A stretch of 64,000 nt of DNA from Ischnura elegans (taxonomy: Eukaryota > Arthropoda > Insecta > Odonata > Coenagrionidae). Where the stretch lies: the NCBI RefSeq assembly GCF_921293095.1, contig NC_060252.1, positions 7,688,001 to 7,752,000 of the forward strand, in the 5' to 3' direction. The position numbers and the translations under genes were made by a program. Each line of letters starts with the position of its first letter. The stretch's first letter is position 1. This document shows, piece by piece, positions 34,842 to 46,639 of this stretch. The notes below the pieces were generated by a model that searched no databases, had not been told where the DNA came from, and worked only from the letters and a program-made list of their open reading frames with translations.

Positions 34842-35925
34842 GTTCACTGTCCCGCTTTGTCCAGCGATGTTCCTTGGTTTAAAGCCGCGTTCTCAGACCA
34901 TTTTAAGTTCATTATTGTAGCTCATATGGTCTAAGCCCACGTCACAGTTTAAAAATATGCGCACCAACCACTATCAGTTTTGTCTCCGCTGCTTGAACCC
35001 CCTCAGACCATTGCCTATGTTTACTTCACCTCATTTTCACGACGTTTTATTTATAAAATTCGAAAAATAATTTCAAAATATATTAATGAATGAAAATCGT
35101 CAATAGGCGATGGTAGCAGTCTGCAGCAGGCGATCGCTTATAATAGGCGATGGGAGTAGGTTAAGAGTTAAGAGAGCGATTTTTTCCGCCACGTAGAATT
35201 TGACGCGGAACTGAGAAAATGTTGAATTAAAACATGCGGTCGTGAAATCTGAGAGAAATGGGTGCCAAGCCTAATATAACAAATTATTTTTTAATGCATT
35301 TTCGAACATCTTGACATAATAATGAGGTATACTAACACCAACAAGGAAACGTTGAAGAGGTTAATCGTAATTTGACATTTCGCGCAAAAGTGATGACGTT
35401 ACTCATAACCGTTAACGGGACCGGCTCTGGCATGAATGGCACTCATAAATGCCTTTAACTATCACCCCATATGATTATGATTGCGCAGAACGACTTAACT
35501 GGCCAAATTCAAGACCTGACCTTCGCGAGACTGCAATGCCTACTTGTTTGCCTTGAGGTTCGCAGTACGGAGTCCTTAACTTTGTGGTGCTCTATAGACG
35601 AAACACGAAATGTGAATATATATGAAATTCTCTAAGAGGATACATAAATACTTAGTCTCTAACATTGAACTGATACGAAAAATTCGGCGTTTAGTACCTA
35701 GAAATAAGCATACACAAATGGAATAAGTCCATGAAACCTGGTCTCCATTCACTCAACGTTTTATCGATATTTCGCCGCGAATTATTCGATAAATAAGCTA
35801 ATAATAGAAAAAGCGAGAAAAATAAGAATGTCTGTTGCATTTAATCTCTATCACGATCGAAAATGAAATAAAATCAATTGTTAAATGAGCCAACGTCCTT
35901 CCGCCATCGTTCATTCATTCATATA
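34842..35925. other. Unassigned DNA
   Basis: Contains a short direct repeat AATAGGCGATGG at 35102 and 35141. Otherwise nothing recognised. Confidence 0.4.
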
Positions 35926-35928
35926 TTA

Positions 35929-36364
35929 AGCCCAAATCCCACACTCATTTTTTTCGTCATTTTCGAGTGATCACTCGGAAATGATCGTCGCGCGCAATTG
36001 TTTTTCGCGATCACTGCAATGATGAGGATTCCCATCGCTATTTTTCATCACGCGTCCGGTCGCTTTTTCCGTCGCTGAAACGGTCACTAAAACCTCACAT
36101 TAGCCAATCAGAACGCATGCCCGTAGGGGGCAATTGCAGCGCAACGTTTGACAATCGTGAGAACGACATGGGAAAACATAAACACGCTATATATTTTCGT
36201 GATGCGGGTCCTATGACAACGAGCTGTTATGCGAAAGACGACGGCGGGAGGAACCGTGTGATTCAGAAAAATGATCACTTGAGCGATCACTTTTCCGGTC
36301 GCGAAAAGCGATCGCTCTAGTGATCACTTAGAGGGACAAAACAAATGACGATGTGATTCAGGCT
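35929..36364. mobile_element. MITE, 436 bp, GTGATCACT-rich inverted ends
   Basis: The ends AGCC(C/T)(A/G)AATC-CA are inverted to each other, followed by TCATTTTTTTCGTC-like and GTGATCACT blocks in both arms. The left flank is TTA (35926-35928) and the right is TTT. GATCACT and GCGATCG palindromes recur inside. It directly abuts the next element. Confidence 0.7.
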
Positions 36365-36549
36365 TTTGCCCCATTTACACAACGATCGTAGCGGCGTTGA
36401 ACGGGACTACTGCACGTTTACACGTCTAAAAGTTACCATCGTAACATGCTGCCCTCGTAGGGGAATTGTGTCAGATAACAACTGACGATGTGACTGCGTG
36501 AGAAAATTGAAATCCTGGATATTAAGAAGCAAAAGAATATTAATGTTTT

Positions 36550-37150
36550 CATGTGCTATAACTAAAGCTAGACCGAACTGTTGGTAAAACTTTAACGAAT
36601 GTAGGATTCATTATGGGAATCGGTCCAAATTTTAACAATATTCATGCGGTAAAGACAGTAGATATGTCGCTTTGTTACGTTCAAAATTGGAATAAATTGT
36701 TAACTGGTCACTTTATCATAATATCGACTCAGTCCAGCTTGAACGTGTCCAAAATAAATTTCTCAAATTAAGTAATTACGATTTAGGAATCTCACTGTCT
36801 GATTACAACACTTCATATATTCTTTCCCTAGTCAATTTGAAAACTCTTGCACGACAAAGGATCCTCCAACAAAGGCCTATTCCTTTACAAAATTATCAAT
36901 TACTATTTAGATTGTTCCTATCTCCTTTATTAGTAAATTTTAATGGATCCCGCCATAACTATACAAATCCGCACCTGCTTGTTTTTAATTACCATAGAGT
37001 AAATTATGTCTTCAACTCCAAGCTATCCAGAATGATGAGGTAAAACTAAACCTAGTCATAACAGTCCGTCAAGCCTTTAAGAATGTAGATTCTTCGAGAG
37101 AATATGTCAAAACATTCAAGAATATTCACGCATTAAAGGCAGTACATATT
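36550..37150 (+). repeat. Diverged 105-bp direct repeats flanking a LINE fragment
   Basis: 36550-36662 and 37043-37148 share, in the same order, CTAAA-CTAG, AGAATGTAG-like, AATATTCA(T/C)GC and TAAAG-CAGTA-ATAT. The LINE fragment lies between them. Confidence 0.6.
36720..37045 (+). mobile_element. Jockey-like LINE C-terminal fragment
   Basis: Translation shows QLERVQNKFLKL, then DYNTSYILSLVNLKTLARQR, a frameshift, and NYHRVNYVFNSKLSRMMR. This is the tail of a Jockey-like reverse transcriptase ORF (L-L-L-RR and N---N-P--RM). A different family from A, B and E. Dead fragment. Confidence 0.75.
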
Positions 37151-37984
37151 GTTATTATTATTTAACCAGAAAAGGCTTAGATTTCGGCTTGATTCGGCTA
37201 AAGTATTGATTTCTCCATGTCCTCTTCTAAGTGTTTTAGTTATTTCTGGTGAATTTTATCGTGAAATCCTGTATACAATGATTTAATTGGGTAAAATTTT
37301 GTGTGTGTTTATTATTTTCCATCATCTGTGAAATATAATGTAAGGATACATGGTTATGGGTTATCCTGTAAATAAGAAATGCATAAAACTGGTATAGTAT
37401 AGAATATCCTATATCATTTGGTAAAAAGAACATCAGAATAAACTTTCCCCTCACGTCCTTCCATTACCTGCTCAATAATGTCTCCAATCGTTGCCATATA
37501 TCTTTGATATATTAGAGTTATTTATGAAACATCAATGATCGTATCAAGATTACAACGGCGCGAAAGAATCGTATATGCATCGATCTTCGTTTCCTAACTC
37601 TTTTTTCTTGGCGCACTAGCGCTAACCATCGTAAGTTCGGCAGTGTTAGGTACTAAGGCCTACGATGGTAACTCTGCGCGTTTACACGACGTTTTGAGGT
37701 TTCGCGCGTACGGATCAACGTCACGACGATCGTTGTGTAAACGGGGCATTTACAATCCCGCAATCCGTGAAGCCGTTAAAAAAAATGAAACGCGCGTGCG
37801 AAGTCTAGCCTAGCATTTATACAAGTCATTTGTTATTTTGTGGAAGAACGAATTCCTATACCCATCCGTTTATCAAAATGTCTCCGTCAATATATCGTTT
37901 CTGTCGGACGTAGAATTATGGTGGGGTTCTAAAATGATGTTTTCCGAGTCACTCTAAAAGATATCTTTTCGTATCCGCTACTGC

Positions 37985-38338
37985 CCTGACGCACAGAAAG
38001 TGTAGCACTGATGTTACACTAATTAGGCTGGAAGCCAGAAGAGACTCGGAGGATACGCGTCAGCTTTATTTTGCTGGAGAAATTAAAAATGAATATCTCT
38101 AGAGCGACAGAAAAATCCTATTATATTTTCAGTCGGACAGAAGCGATAAATTAAGAGACATGTTTTGCCGAACGGGTAGATATGGGAATTCGATTTTCCC
38201 CAGAACAATAAAGGACTCTAATAAATGCCTAGTGGAACTTCGTTAGAGCATTTTATTTTTATATATGTTATCGGCTGGTGTCCTAACACTCCCTACCACA
38301 AGCCTAATGAGGCGGCTTGCAGGGAAGTATATAGGTAT
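37985..38338 (+). mobile_element. LINE family A, 3' fragment
   Basis: Contains remnants of RLEARRDSEDTRQL, then SDRSDKLRDMFCRTGRYGNS and FPRTIKDSNKC, and the tail TGTCCTAACACTCCC, AGGCGGCTTGCAGGGAAGTA. Collinear with 41880-42190. Stops and indels present. Confidence 0.8.
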
Positions 38339-38907
38339 ATGAGCGTGATACTTACCAGTAAGTAGTCTTCCTCGACAGAGCACCCGCTTCAGCCTGCTTC
38401 CACTTCAACCTCACCGTCTTGAGTCTCAAACTACACTCGGACAGTGCTAGGCGTGGCACAATTCCATTCGGGAATGCTGTGATTGAGAAAGAGAAGGAGT
38501 GTGGAGGAGAGATGGATGGTGAGGAGAGCGGTAGGGTATGCCGCACAAATAGCTCGAGGGAGGGTCAAGCAGCGCTCATTTGAGAATCATCTCGCGGTCG
38601 GATGGGATACATTTGATTAGCGCGTCGCGTCGTAAGTTGCGCCGTTGATGGGAGGTGGTTTGTGAGGAGAGGAATTGGAAGAGCCTCAGCGAGGGTGTGG
38701 AATTAAGTGCGCGAGGGCGCGCCACCCTCCGTGCACGAGCGCGGAAGGTGGCGCGGCTGCACTGCTTCTGCTTCCTACTCATGCGGTTCACCTGCACTGG
38801 TAGTTTGTTATCAAATCGCACGCATACTAAATCCATTAATTTCATTTAATAAGCTCTAAATAATTCGCTGACATGATGTAGGAAGTTAAACTCATCAATT
38901 TTAGTAT
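38339..38907. other. GC-rich unassigned DNA
   Basis: Contains complementary segments GGGCGCGCCACC and GGTGGCGCGGC near 38720-38755. Open frames here overlap on both strands; no protein recognised. Confidence 0.4.
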
Positions 38908-39291
38908 GCCGAGACTAGCCACGGTGATAACTTTAAGAAGTCGCCGGCAGCACACAAAATGTGCGAAAATTCCACAGAGAAAAATATCATCCGCCTTGAC
39001 CGGGATTCGAACCAGGATTCCTCGATTTCCGGCCGAGTGCTTAAGCCCGTTAAGCTACCGACACGTCATTTTGTGGACTTTACCGGACGAAATGGTTTGG
39101 ACTGCGAAGCATGATTCCACAAGCAGTCCAATTCGTGCGCATCTTGTCCGGGAATAGTCCACGAATTTCCGCAATTGAGAATGACGCCGCGGAAGCTTAA
39201 CTGGCGAAAGTACTCTACAGAAATTCGGGGGATCCGGGTTCGAATCCCGGTCAAGGTGGATGATTTTTTTCCCTGTGGAATTTTGGCATGC
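38908..39291. mobile_element. tRNA-derived SINE, inverted pair forming a 384-bp palindrome
   Basis: Two SINE copies face head to head. The left is on the minus strand, with perfect A box TAGCTTAACGG and B box GGTTCGAATCC; the right is on the plus strand, with the same B box near 39236 and a degraded A box. The centre (39073-39162) is itself a hairpin with arms starting GTGGACT. Arms pair along about 175 nt. The same family is again palindromic at 2212-2390. Confidence 0.85.
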
Positions 39292-39344
39292 TAAATTCAT
39301 CGTCAGTTATACACAGACACACTGAAATGTAACAGTATATCTAA

Positions 39345-39570
39345 AATGGAGAGTCAGAGAAGAGGTAACTCTGGGATAGTGGTTTCCTCAGCAGATGCAT
39401 CGCGGGTAGTTGCAAATGGAGAAATCATTTCGATTTTTCTCTCCTCTTGTCTTGACCTCGTTTAATTAATGATAAAATAATTATTGGAGTATGGGTCAAA
39501 CCCTGTTGACCTGTACTCCAAAAATTATTTCATCATAAATCATTTCGGGGGGGGTTTAAGCCCCCAAAGC
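39345..39570 (+). repeat. Repeat family F, copy 3, with a foldback insert
   Basis: Family F order is GAGAGTCAGAGAAGAGGTAAC, GTGGTTTCCTCAGCAGATGC, GTAGTTGC, then GGGGGGGGTTTAAGCCCCC. It is split at AATCATTTCG, which appears on both sides (about 39426 and 39538), by a 110-bp insert containing a hairpin (ATTATTGGAGTATGGGTCAA with its inverse). Confidence 0.65.
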
Positions 39571-41430
39571 TTCGTGGCCTCCAAAATGCCTCCTAATGGG
39601 ATTGTTGGCCAGTTTTTGTAAAGCCTCGTTTGTGATAAAGTTTGGAAAAATAAATAGACTCATATTTTCCCATTTTTCGAAATAATATCACTCTAATTTA
39701 AGTAAATTGGAAATAAAGAAAATTTAACTATGAACTGAGACATTTAAGACGTTATTCTTTGTTCCCACTATCACGAAAAGCAATGGTTTCTCAAAATAAG
39801 GCAGCACTCCATGTGATGACTACTCGTCTGCTTTTCTTTCCCCATTTGCTCTACTTTTTATGTTTATCACAAGTTCACATTATATTCTTCCTCTACTATG
39901 ACCCTATTGAGTATTTATTACCATTATATTTTCGCGGCAAACCCTTTATATTATTCTAACCTTTCAAGGATGCACAGTATTAATTACTTCTAATTTTGAA
40001 GCTCATCGCTACCTATATGAAATTGTCCGAGATACTCGCATCATAGTTCCTTCATTTGTTCATGACCCTGTAGTGTGCATGTGCAGATGGCACTTACATC
40101 ATGGTGGTGATGGGTCATTTCCAGCCAAGCACCCAAGAGATGGCCTACAAGACATTATTTAGACTTAGATTGAAATATTTATTAAATGGCAGTTGAATTG
40201 AAATAATAATCAAGAGCATCAAACAAATTCTTTTTAAATAACACATGATATTCGCCCCTACGCATTATTACTACAAAACGTATGAGATATAATACGATCT
40301 TGTACACCTATGCACCATGTGCATTGTGCATATTAAAATTTCGCTCATTGTTGCGCGGAAACCACGTGACTTCCGGCGCCAAATAAAGGCCTCGTTCACC
40401 AATATTCTTTCTCGGTCGGTCGTTATATAGTTTGAAAAATAAAGACACCTTTACGTCTTTCGATCCGTCGCCTACTCATCAACCATACGTCGTAACCTTT
40501 TCACAGATTTTTTGATGACGTCAAGAACTCATGCCCAGAAAGGCAACCCTCGTTAGCAAATCCTTGACCTTGTGCATGGGCCTCCCTCGGTTCCTTGTTG
40601 TTTATCCACCTGCGATCGATTCTATCTCTCAATGTTCACGCTGAACGAGTAAATTACGTCGAAAGATCATGAAAAGTGGGTGGCAATTTTTATGTTTTCT
40701 TATTTTATAAACTTACGAGAGATTGGCGGAAGGGGGACGATTTATTTTAATCTTAGCTTCCGTTTCCCTTTCTTCTACATTCAAATATTTTCACGAATGC
40801 TAATTCGGGAATCAGCGTGCGATTATCCTTACGAAGTCCATTACCTCCACACTCTGATGAGGCAGAAGATCAGCCAGTGATATCATTGGAGGCAATCCAC
40901 CTGGATTGGGTCTACCCCTAATTATGGTCGAGGGAAATGAAGTTGAGAAAATCGATCTCTGGAAACCTGTACAAATCCATATGATCCAATGCCCTAGAAA
41001 CATTATAGGGAAGGGAATATTCATTTTTTTAAATACTATCAATTTTGCTAGTCCTTGAGTCTAGCAAAAAATGATGCTTGATAATTTTTATGTTTTCCTA
41101 TTTCAAATTGCTAATTTTCGTTCAACTTGCAACTTACATAATTATGTAATTGGAATCTAGGTATTTAAAATTCACTAAAAGGAGAATTAGTGCATTCATA
41201 AATGAATTTTACTGTGCTTGGTAAGATTAAAAGTTGAAATATTATCGAAGATCTCGACACGTAGAAGACATCATGTGATTCCAGCCCTTTTATTCCGAGT
41301 CAATTATGCGTGTGAGGAGTTACTCATAGATCTGATTTCACACTACGCCAGCCAAAATATCTGCAGCCATCTCAGAAGTACCCACTTGATATTATGTATT
41401 TTCTATAACAGACCCTGCGGAATCTTAATA
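39571..41430. other. Unassigned, AT-rich; one LINE-like 3' end
   Basis: About 40060-40165 carries TGTAGTGTGCATGTGCAGATGG and a CCAGCCAAGCACCCAAGAGATGGCC block, resembling the 3' ends of families A and B (GCCAAACACC...GGCTCGCAGG). Elsewhere no gene or repeat was recognised. Confidence 0.4.
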
Positions 41431-42197
41431 TTGATCTGTTGGCATTTAAATGTAGAATTCTTGTTTTTAGGAGGCATAAGACATATTGTTTCTCCACATA
41501 CTCTAACCATGTTTATGCAGTGGATGGCATTAACGTAAAGGCAACAGACGAAGTGAAGTACCTGGGAGTTACGATAACCTCGAACCTCACGTGGGGAACA
41601 CATATAAAGAATATTTGCGGCACAGCCCTAAAGAAATTAGGATTCGTCAAGCGTATTGTGGGAAGATTTTCGGATGAGAAAGTAAAGGAAAGGTGCTATT
41701 TTGCTCTCGTCCGACCGCACCTTGAATATGCAGCGAGCATATGGGATCCGGTGCAGAAAGACTTCATCCGCGAACTGAATAAAATTCAAAGGAAGGCTGC
41801 ACGTTTCGTCAAAAACTGCTACGGGCGTACAGACAGTGTTACCCAGATGTTAAGCGAGTTAGGCTGGGAGCCGTTGGAGACTCGGAGGCTGCGCGCTAGG
41901 CTTAGATTGCTTGAACAATTGAGAATGGATATCTTTAAGAGCGACACAGAGAACATAATATTAGAGCCACATTATATTTCCAGGTCCGATAGAAGTGATA
42001 AATTAAGAGAGATGTTTTGCCGAACGGATAGATATGCGAATTCGTTTTTCCCCCGAACCATAAAGGACTTTAATAAACGCTAGTCCCAACTTCGTATGCG
42101 CACTTAATTTTTTTTAGCTGTAAACGGCTGGTGTCCTAACACCCCCTGCCACACGCCTTTTAGGCGGCTTGCGGGGTATTATGTAGATGTAGATTGT
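41430..42197 (+). mobile_element. LINE family A, best-preserved 3' copy (214-codon open frame)
   Basis: An uninterrupted frame at 41439-42083 encodes the end of the reverse transcriptase: AVDGINVKATDEVKYLGVTI, then SNLTWGTHI, LKKLGFVKRIVG, RPHLEYAASIWDPVQKDF, KIQRKAARFV, LGWEPLETRRLRARL, and CRTDRYANSFFPRTIKDFN to the stop. The first about 30 residues (from the ATG) do not match the family, so the ATG is not a real start; the copy is 5'-truncated near 41510. The tail has ACACCCCCTGCCACACGCC, GGCGGCTTGCGGGGTATT and ATGTAGATGTAGATTG. The open frame suggests recent insertion. Confidence 0.92.
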
Positions 42198-42524
42198 AAA
42201 AACAATTCATAGCTCCCCTAGGCGCACACAGGGAATTTTTGAATCAGGGTGACCATAACAGAAAAAAATAATTCCTTCAAAATCTTTCTAACACTATTAT
42301 TTTTTAGTTAAGAATATTTGCACGCAAAATAACACATCCAGCTCTTAATCCAAACATTTAGAAATCGTTGAGAGACTAAATTCAAGATGGCAGAAAGACG
42401 CGACGTAGTGGCGGAACACAACTTATTGCAGTCATAAGCAGAGGGAGAAACTCTCAATATTCTCTTCCAATTAACCTGTTGCATGGAAAATGGTCTAGTT
42501 TTGGTGAATGGGACTCTCATATTT

Positions 42525-42640
42525 ACCATAACCCAAATCCCCCTGAGTTAAAAACAAATGTCCATTGGCTAGTAGGTCCGGCCTCTGGAGTGTAAAGTCG
42601 CGAGTCTTCGATTCCGCTGTCATCTTGCGAAAAATATCAG
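42525..42640 (+). mobile_element. tRNA-like SINE H, copy 1
   Basis: CCCCCTGAGTTAAAAAC, then GTAAAGTCGCGAGT(C)TTCGATTCCGC (B-box-like) and TGTCATCTTGCGAAAAATATC. The same order recurs 700 bp downstream. A box unclear. Confidence 0.55.
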
Positions 42641-43244
42641 GATTATCACTAAGCATACCTACCTATCACGTCCAAGGAGAGTTATTCTGTAATTCTGGAT
42701 TGAAATAATCTCATTGGGAGAGCTGTTTGGCTATTCAAATGAATCGTTCATTGAGTCATTCATTCACCGAGGAAACAGAGGGAAACAGCGATGACACGAT
42801 ATTTATGAACCGTTCTCACGTGAGTGAGCTGTTACTCGCGCGCCTGAGGTGGTCAACCATTGAATTTTGTTTTCCAAAAACCCTCATAGTTCTCTTCAAA
42901 TTCGTTTTTTATCGCTCCACTCCCCCAAGAAACATTTCCTTTCCTTCTCTTCTCAACAATTCCACCATGTTTTTTATCAACAACTCCCTAACAACAATAA
43001 AAAACAGTAATCAAACGTCAAACGTCACACCCCCCGGATGTTTAGGAGAAATGCCCACAATTGTATTCCTGCCTACCTTAAAACGTATCAGAGTTTCAGC
43101 TCGGAAAAATTTGTTAAAATTTCATTTTTAGACTAAGGGCTATGGAACCTGGAAGTAATCATCTTGAATTTGAAGAACTAACTGTAAACTAGTAACTCTG
43201 TTATACGGGATGGTCAACACAAATGTATCACACAGATACAACCC
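42641..43244. other. Unassigned spacer with a 134-codon open frame
   Basis: An open frame at 42727-43131 starts at ATG and ends TAG. Its translation (mostly S, N, F, L and K) shows no recognisable domain. Probably chance. Confidence 0.4.
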
Positions 43245-43372
43245 CGGGGCTCCAATGGGCACCCCCTGGCCAGTCCGACCCCCTCAAGTTAAAAAAAAAG
43301 TCTGAAAACATCGGCGTAAAATCGCGAGTTCGATACACTCTAGATTCCACTGTCATTTTTCTCAGGTTTTCC
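43245..43372 (+). mobile_element. tRNA-like SINE H, copy 2
   Basis: CCCCCTCAAGTTAAAAAAA, then CGTAAAATCGCGAGTTCGAT, a 12-nt insertion, ATTCCACTGTCATTTT. The insertion splits the B box, so pol III promotion is lost. Confidence 0.55.
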
Positions 43373-43424
43373 TTTAGGTATATTCCACAAATAAAATAAA
43401 AAGACAAGTATTTCACTGGTATTT

Positions 43425-43430
43425 TTTATT
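43425..43430 (-). terminator. Poly(A) signal AATAAA for the cyclin transcript
   Basis: AATAAA read on the minus strand, with a second at 43451-43456. It lies at the point where repeat-free sequence gives way to SINE H. Confidence 0.4.
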
Positions 43431-46400
43431 ACAAGAAGATATAATATATATTTATTTTGTGCATTTAATCACAACATTAAATAATCATTCCAAATTCAAT
43501 TTAACATGGGTACAAGTCTCAAAGAGAGAATGGATCCTCAACAATTTTTGCCAGATGGAAGCATGTTTCAAAAAATATTCAGACTGAATAACTGCCTTCT
43601 TCATACACTGTTTCAAGAAATCAATGGACAAACACTCAATTTTAACATTGTGATTACGTAAGTTTTACAGCAATAAAATGAAAAAAATCATCAAATACAC
43701 TTTGGTATAAACGCCTTTGACATAAATATAATAATAAATGCAAAATATTATTAATGATGATAATAAACACATAAAACTGACACAAGATGAAAATTCACAA
43801 AAATCCATGTGAACACGATGTTTCAGACAAAATAAAGGACTAGATATTGAATCTCCAGATTTCGGACCAGAACGAATTAAATACGCGACATTAACAATAC
43901 AAGAGAGAAAAAATACTTAAAATTTAGCAAACCAATCCCCACAGAGAATTTTTTTACAAATAATGTACAACAGTGTAATCATAATATATCATTGTAATTA
44001 CCGGTTGCTCATTATCATGTTCATCATCACAGGTGTAGCTAACCCTCTTGAATAATATGGCAGAGGGAAATGGGGTTTCAGAATGCAGGCAACACACATT
44101 CCTTCTTATAGAATACTGAGATCACGGTAAGTCTTTCCACATAGCTGAGCTATTAATAACTACGGAGAGGTGGGATTTCACAATACCTGAAGATACTGCA
44201 AATTCATGCATTATTCCATTTGTTTTGGCTAATGTTCAAACAATTTTGCTTCCACGGCAGATCAACAATTAACTTCAATGAAAAAACAAGTTCCAAAATA
44301 CTTCGTTTCTCAAATTTAACACATTTTTTTATACGATCATATTTTTCATAATAATGGAGCGATATTCAGGTCAAACGTTTACATTGATATGCTGTTTCCA
44401 TGACAACAGTCAGCACACTCGAGGGGTGTGAGTTCAAGACACTTTTTTTTCAAAAAAGGCAAACATAATTACAACAGTACATCTAAGTGTCCACATGTTG
44501 GAAATATATGAGATCATTCTGACACTAGAAACAAACGCTTTCTTCCCAACAGATGTCTACGGCTGCCTTAAGAAAAAAATGTAACCTCTTTTCCACTTAA
44601 ATTTACGTTTTTTGGTATCGCACTCTTACAATAATATTCGTAACATATCGACAGCACAAATTAACGTCAATAAATACTTATACCATTAACAATAAGACTA
44701 AAATAGTAAAATATATAGACAGAGAAAGTGAGAGAAAGTGTGATTCATATATATATTTGTATAAAAATATTCGCTGGAAATCTTAATTCTTAACCGTCGT
44801 CAGAAAATTGGGTCGCAGTAATATAAGATGACGGATTGCAAAATAATACTTTGCGCGGATCTAATTCAAGATTTAGGAAATAAATGGTATTTAGAAAAGT
44901 CTACGAACATTAAACAGATTAAGAACAAGAAAGAATTTTATAAATAAGATGAAAATTCACGCAATAAATAAGGGAGTCTGGAAGTCCAAAAAAAATCACC
45001 GGAAAGTATTTTTAAACGCTGAATTTGGATTAGAATAAATTAATTTTTATGCATTTTTTTCGACCAAAAATTAATACCCTCAAAATGATACCTGCTTCAA
45101 GTTGGACAAAATTCTTTGAATGGGATTATTAATTTCTGCCAACAAGTTCTAAGAAAAAAACAAGCGATTCTTAATAACAAACTAAGTTACTGAATGATTT
45201 GAAGAATATTTTTCTTTTTGAAGCAAATCGAATAGAAAATGAAACTTGGGAGGTTTTTTAAAGAGGAGTGATTCCAAAGAGTTAGTCCGTCCATATTACA
45301 CAGTTAGTTGGCATGGAGCATTAACTTATATGAGAGCGTTAGCACGTTATAAAACGCTTATTTTTTACTATTTCGGAAAAATACAGATAGTTTTTAAATA
45401 AATTTCTACATAATTTTGTCATATTAATCCCGCTCGAAGCAAAATTGGGGCGTAGTCGATTCTGCAATTTTTAAAGAGGTAGACTATATTATGGAAATCA
45501 CTTTTTTAAGATGTGTGCTTTAAAACGTGCCTTGGTGAAGCATAAAACAGGGATGGGTGATGCAGAAAAGTCAAGAACAACGGGAAAGTGGGATGAAACT
45601 ATAAAACTAGAGAAACTAAGAACTGGCAAAAGGAAAAACCGACAGCTTGATTAATCGTGAAACAGATAAGCACGAAGTCAAAAACTTAGAAGTCTAACAA
45701 AGGGAGGCTTGGGAGTTTGAGAAAATCAAAGTTAATGACTTTAGTCACTTGGAAAACTGGCCGGTAACTACATTAGACCTTCTAGACCGTCCTAATTTAT
45801 GCAAGAGAAAAGGGCTATAAACGAGTATTCATCGCGCCTAGGCGGTAGTGAGCAAAAAAGCATTCGGCTAAGTTTTTGAAGACCACCGTATCTTGCAAGA
45901 GTTCAAAGAAAACCAGTTTGGCTCCCTGAGGCGCGTTTTCTTTCACACATTTTGATCAAACATCCATCCATCATCTACACCTTCCTTCACCTCCGACCTC
46001 CACTCACGCAAAAACACACAGGACGACGACAAAAAGGCACGTTTTGGTTTCATACACTGGCCGACTTGTATCCCGCACGGTCTTATGTCCCAGGTAACTT
46101 TGTACTGACAATGTGAGGGTGGTTTTTCCTCTCAGTTCGGACATTTATCCAATCGTAGAACTCTCGCTGCAGTACAATCACACAGCGAATTTCCTTCGTG
46201 GAAGTTGTGCCCCACGCGGAGAAATGTTTATAAATATGTGCCGAAAAAATATGCATTGGAAAAATAACTTTGTGTCCGATCGCTGACGGTTTGACTGACG
46301 CTGTGACCATCTCCACAGACCCATCATCCGCTGAAAGCATCGCTGGAAATGTTCGCGTCGGCCACGCTGATCGTCCCCGCGATTCCCAGCGGCCACAACC

Positions 46401-46639
46401 ACACTTTATGATAAGAGCACCCGTATGTTTGCTACCGAGAAGAGTTCCAGGGGAAGCGTATCATCCTCGCAACACGCGCGACTTCCTTCACAGTCACGCA
46501 GAAGAATCCTCCCTCGAAGACTCCCTCTCCTCGCTTCAAGACTTCTTCACTCGCCCCGTTCCTCGAACTTGGGGCAGTTGTTCGCTCGGTGGTGGTCGGG
46601 CTTCCTCGCCTCCGTCAGTGCCGCCAGCAGCTCTCCCAG
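43425..46639 (-). other. Probable 3' UTR of the D-type cyclin gene
   Basis: From the cyclin stop codon to about 43.4 kb, the minus strand has no open frame of note and no recognisable transposon, in contrast to both sides. AATAAA on the minus strand at 43425-43430 and 43451-43456 could set the end. Many AUUUA-type words occur on the minus strand, but AT richness makes them weak evidence. D-type cyclin mRNAs commonly have long 3' UTRs. The extent is inferred; an intron or an earlier poly(A) site is possible. Confidence 0.5.

Larger units (their letters stand above)
36367..37748. mobile_element. Inverted-repeat element, 1.38 kb, abutting the previous MITE
   Basis: The ends share TTTACACAACGATCGT in inverted orientation, and inner arm blocks GTTTACACG and GTTACCATCGTA are mirrored (arms about 85 nt). 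TTT flanks both sides. Inside lies a LINE fragment and a 105-bp direct repeat, so the element captured or received other sequence. Confidence 0.7.

Noticed and set aside
42727..43131. 134-codon frame between two SINE copies
   Set aside because: No recognisable motif or splice signals; AT-rich chance frame.
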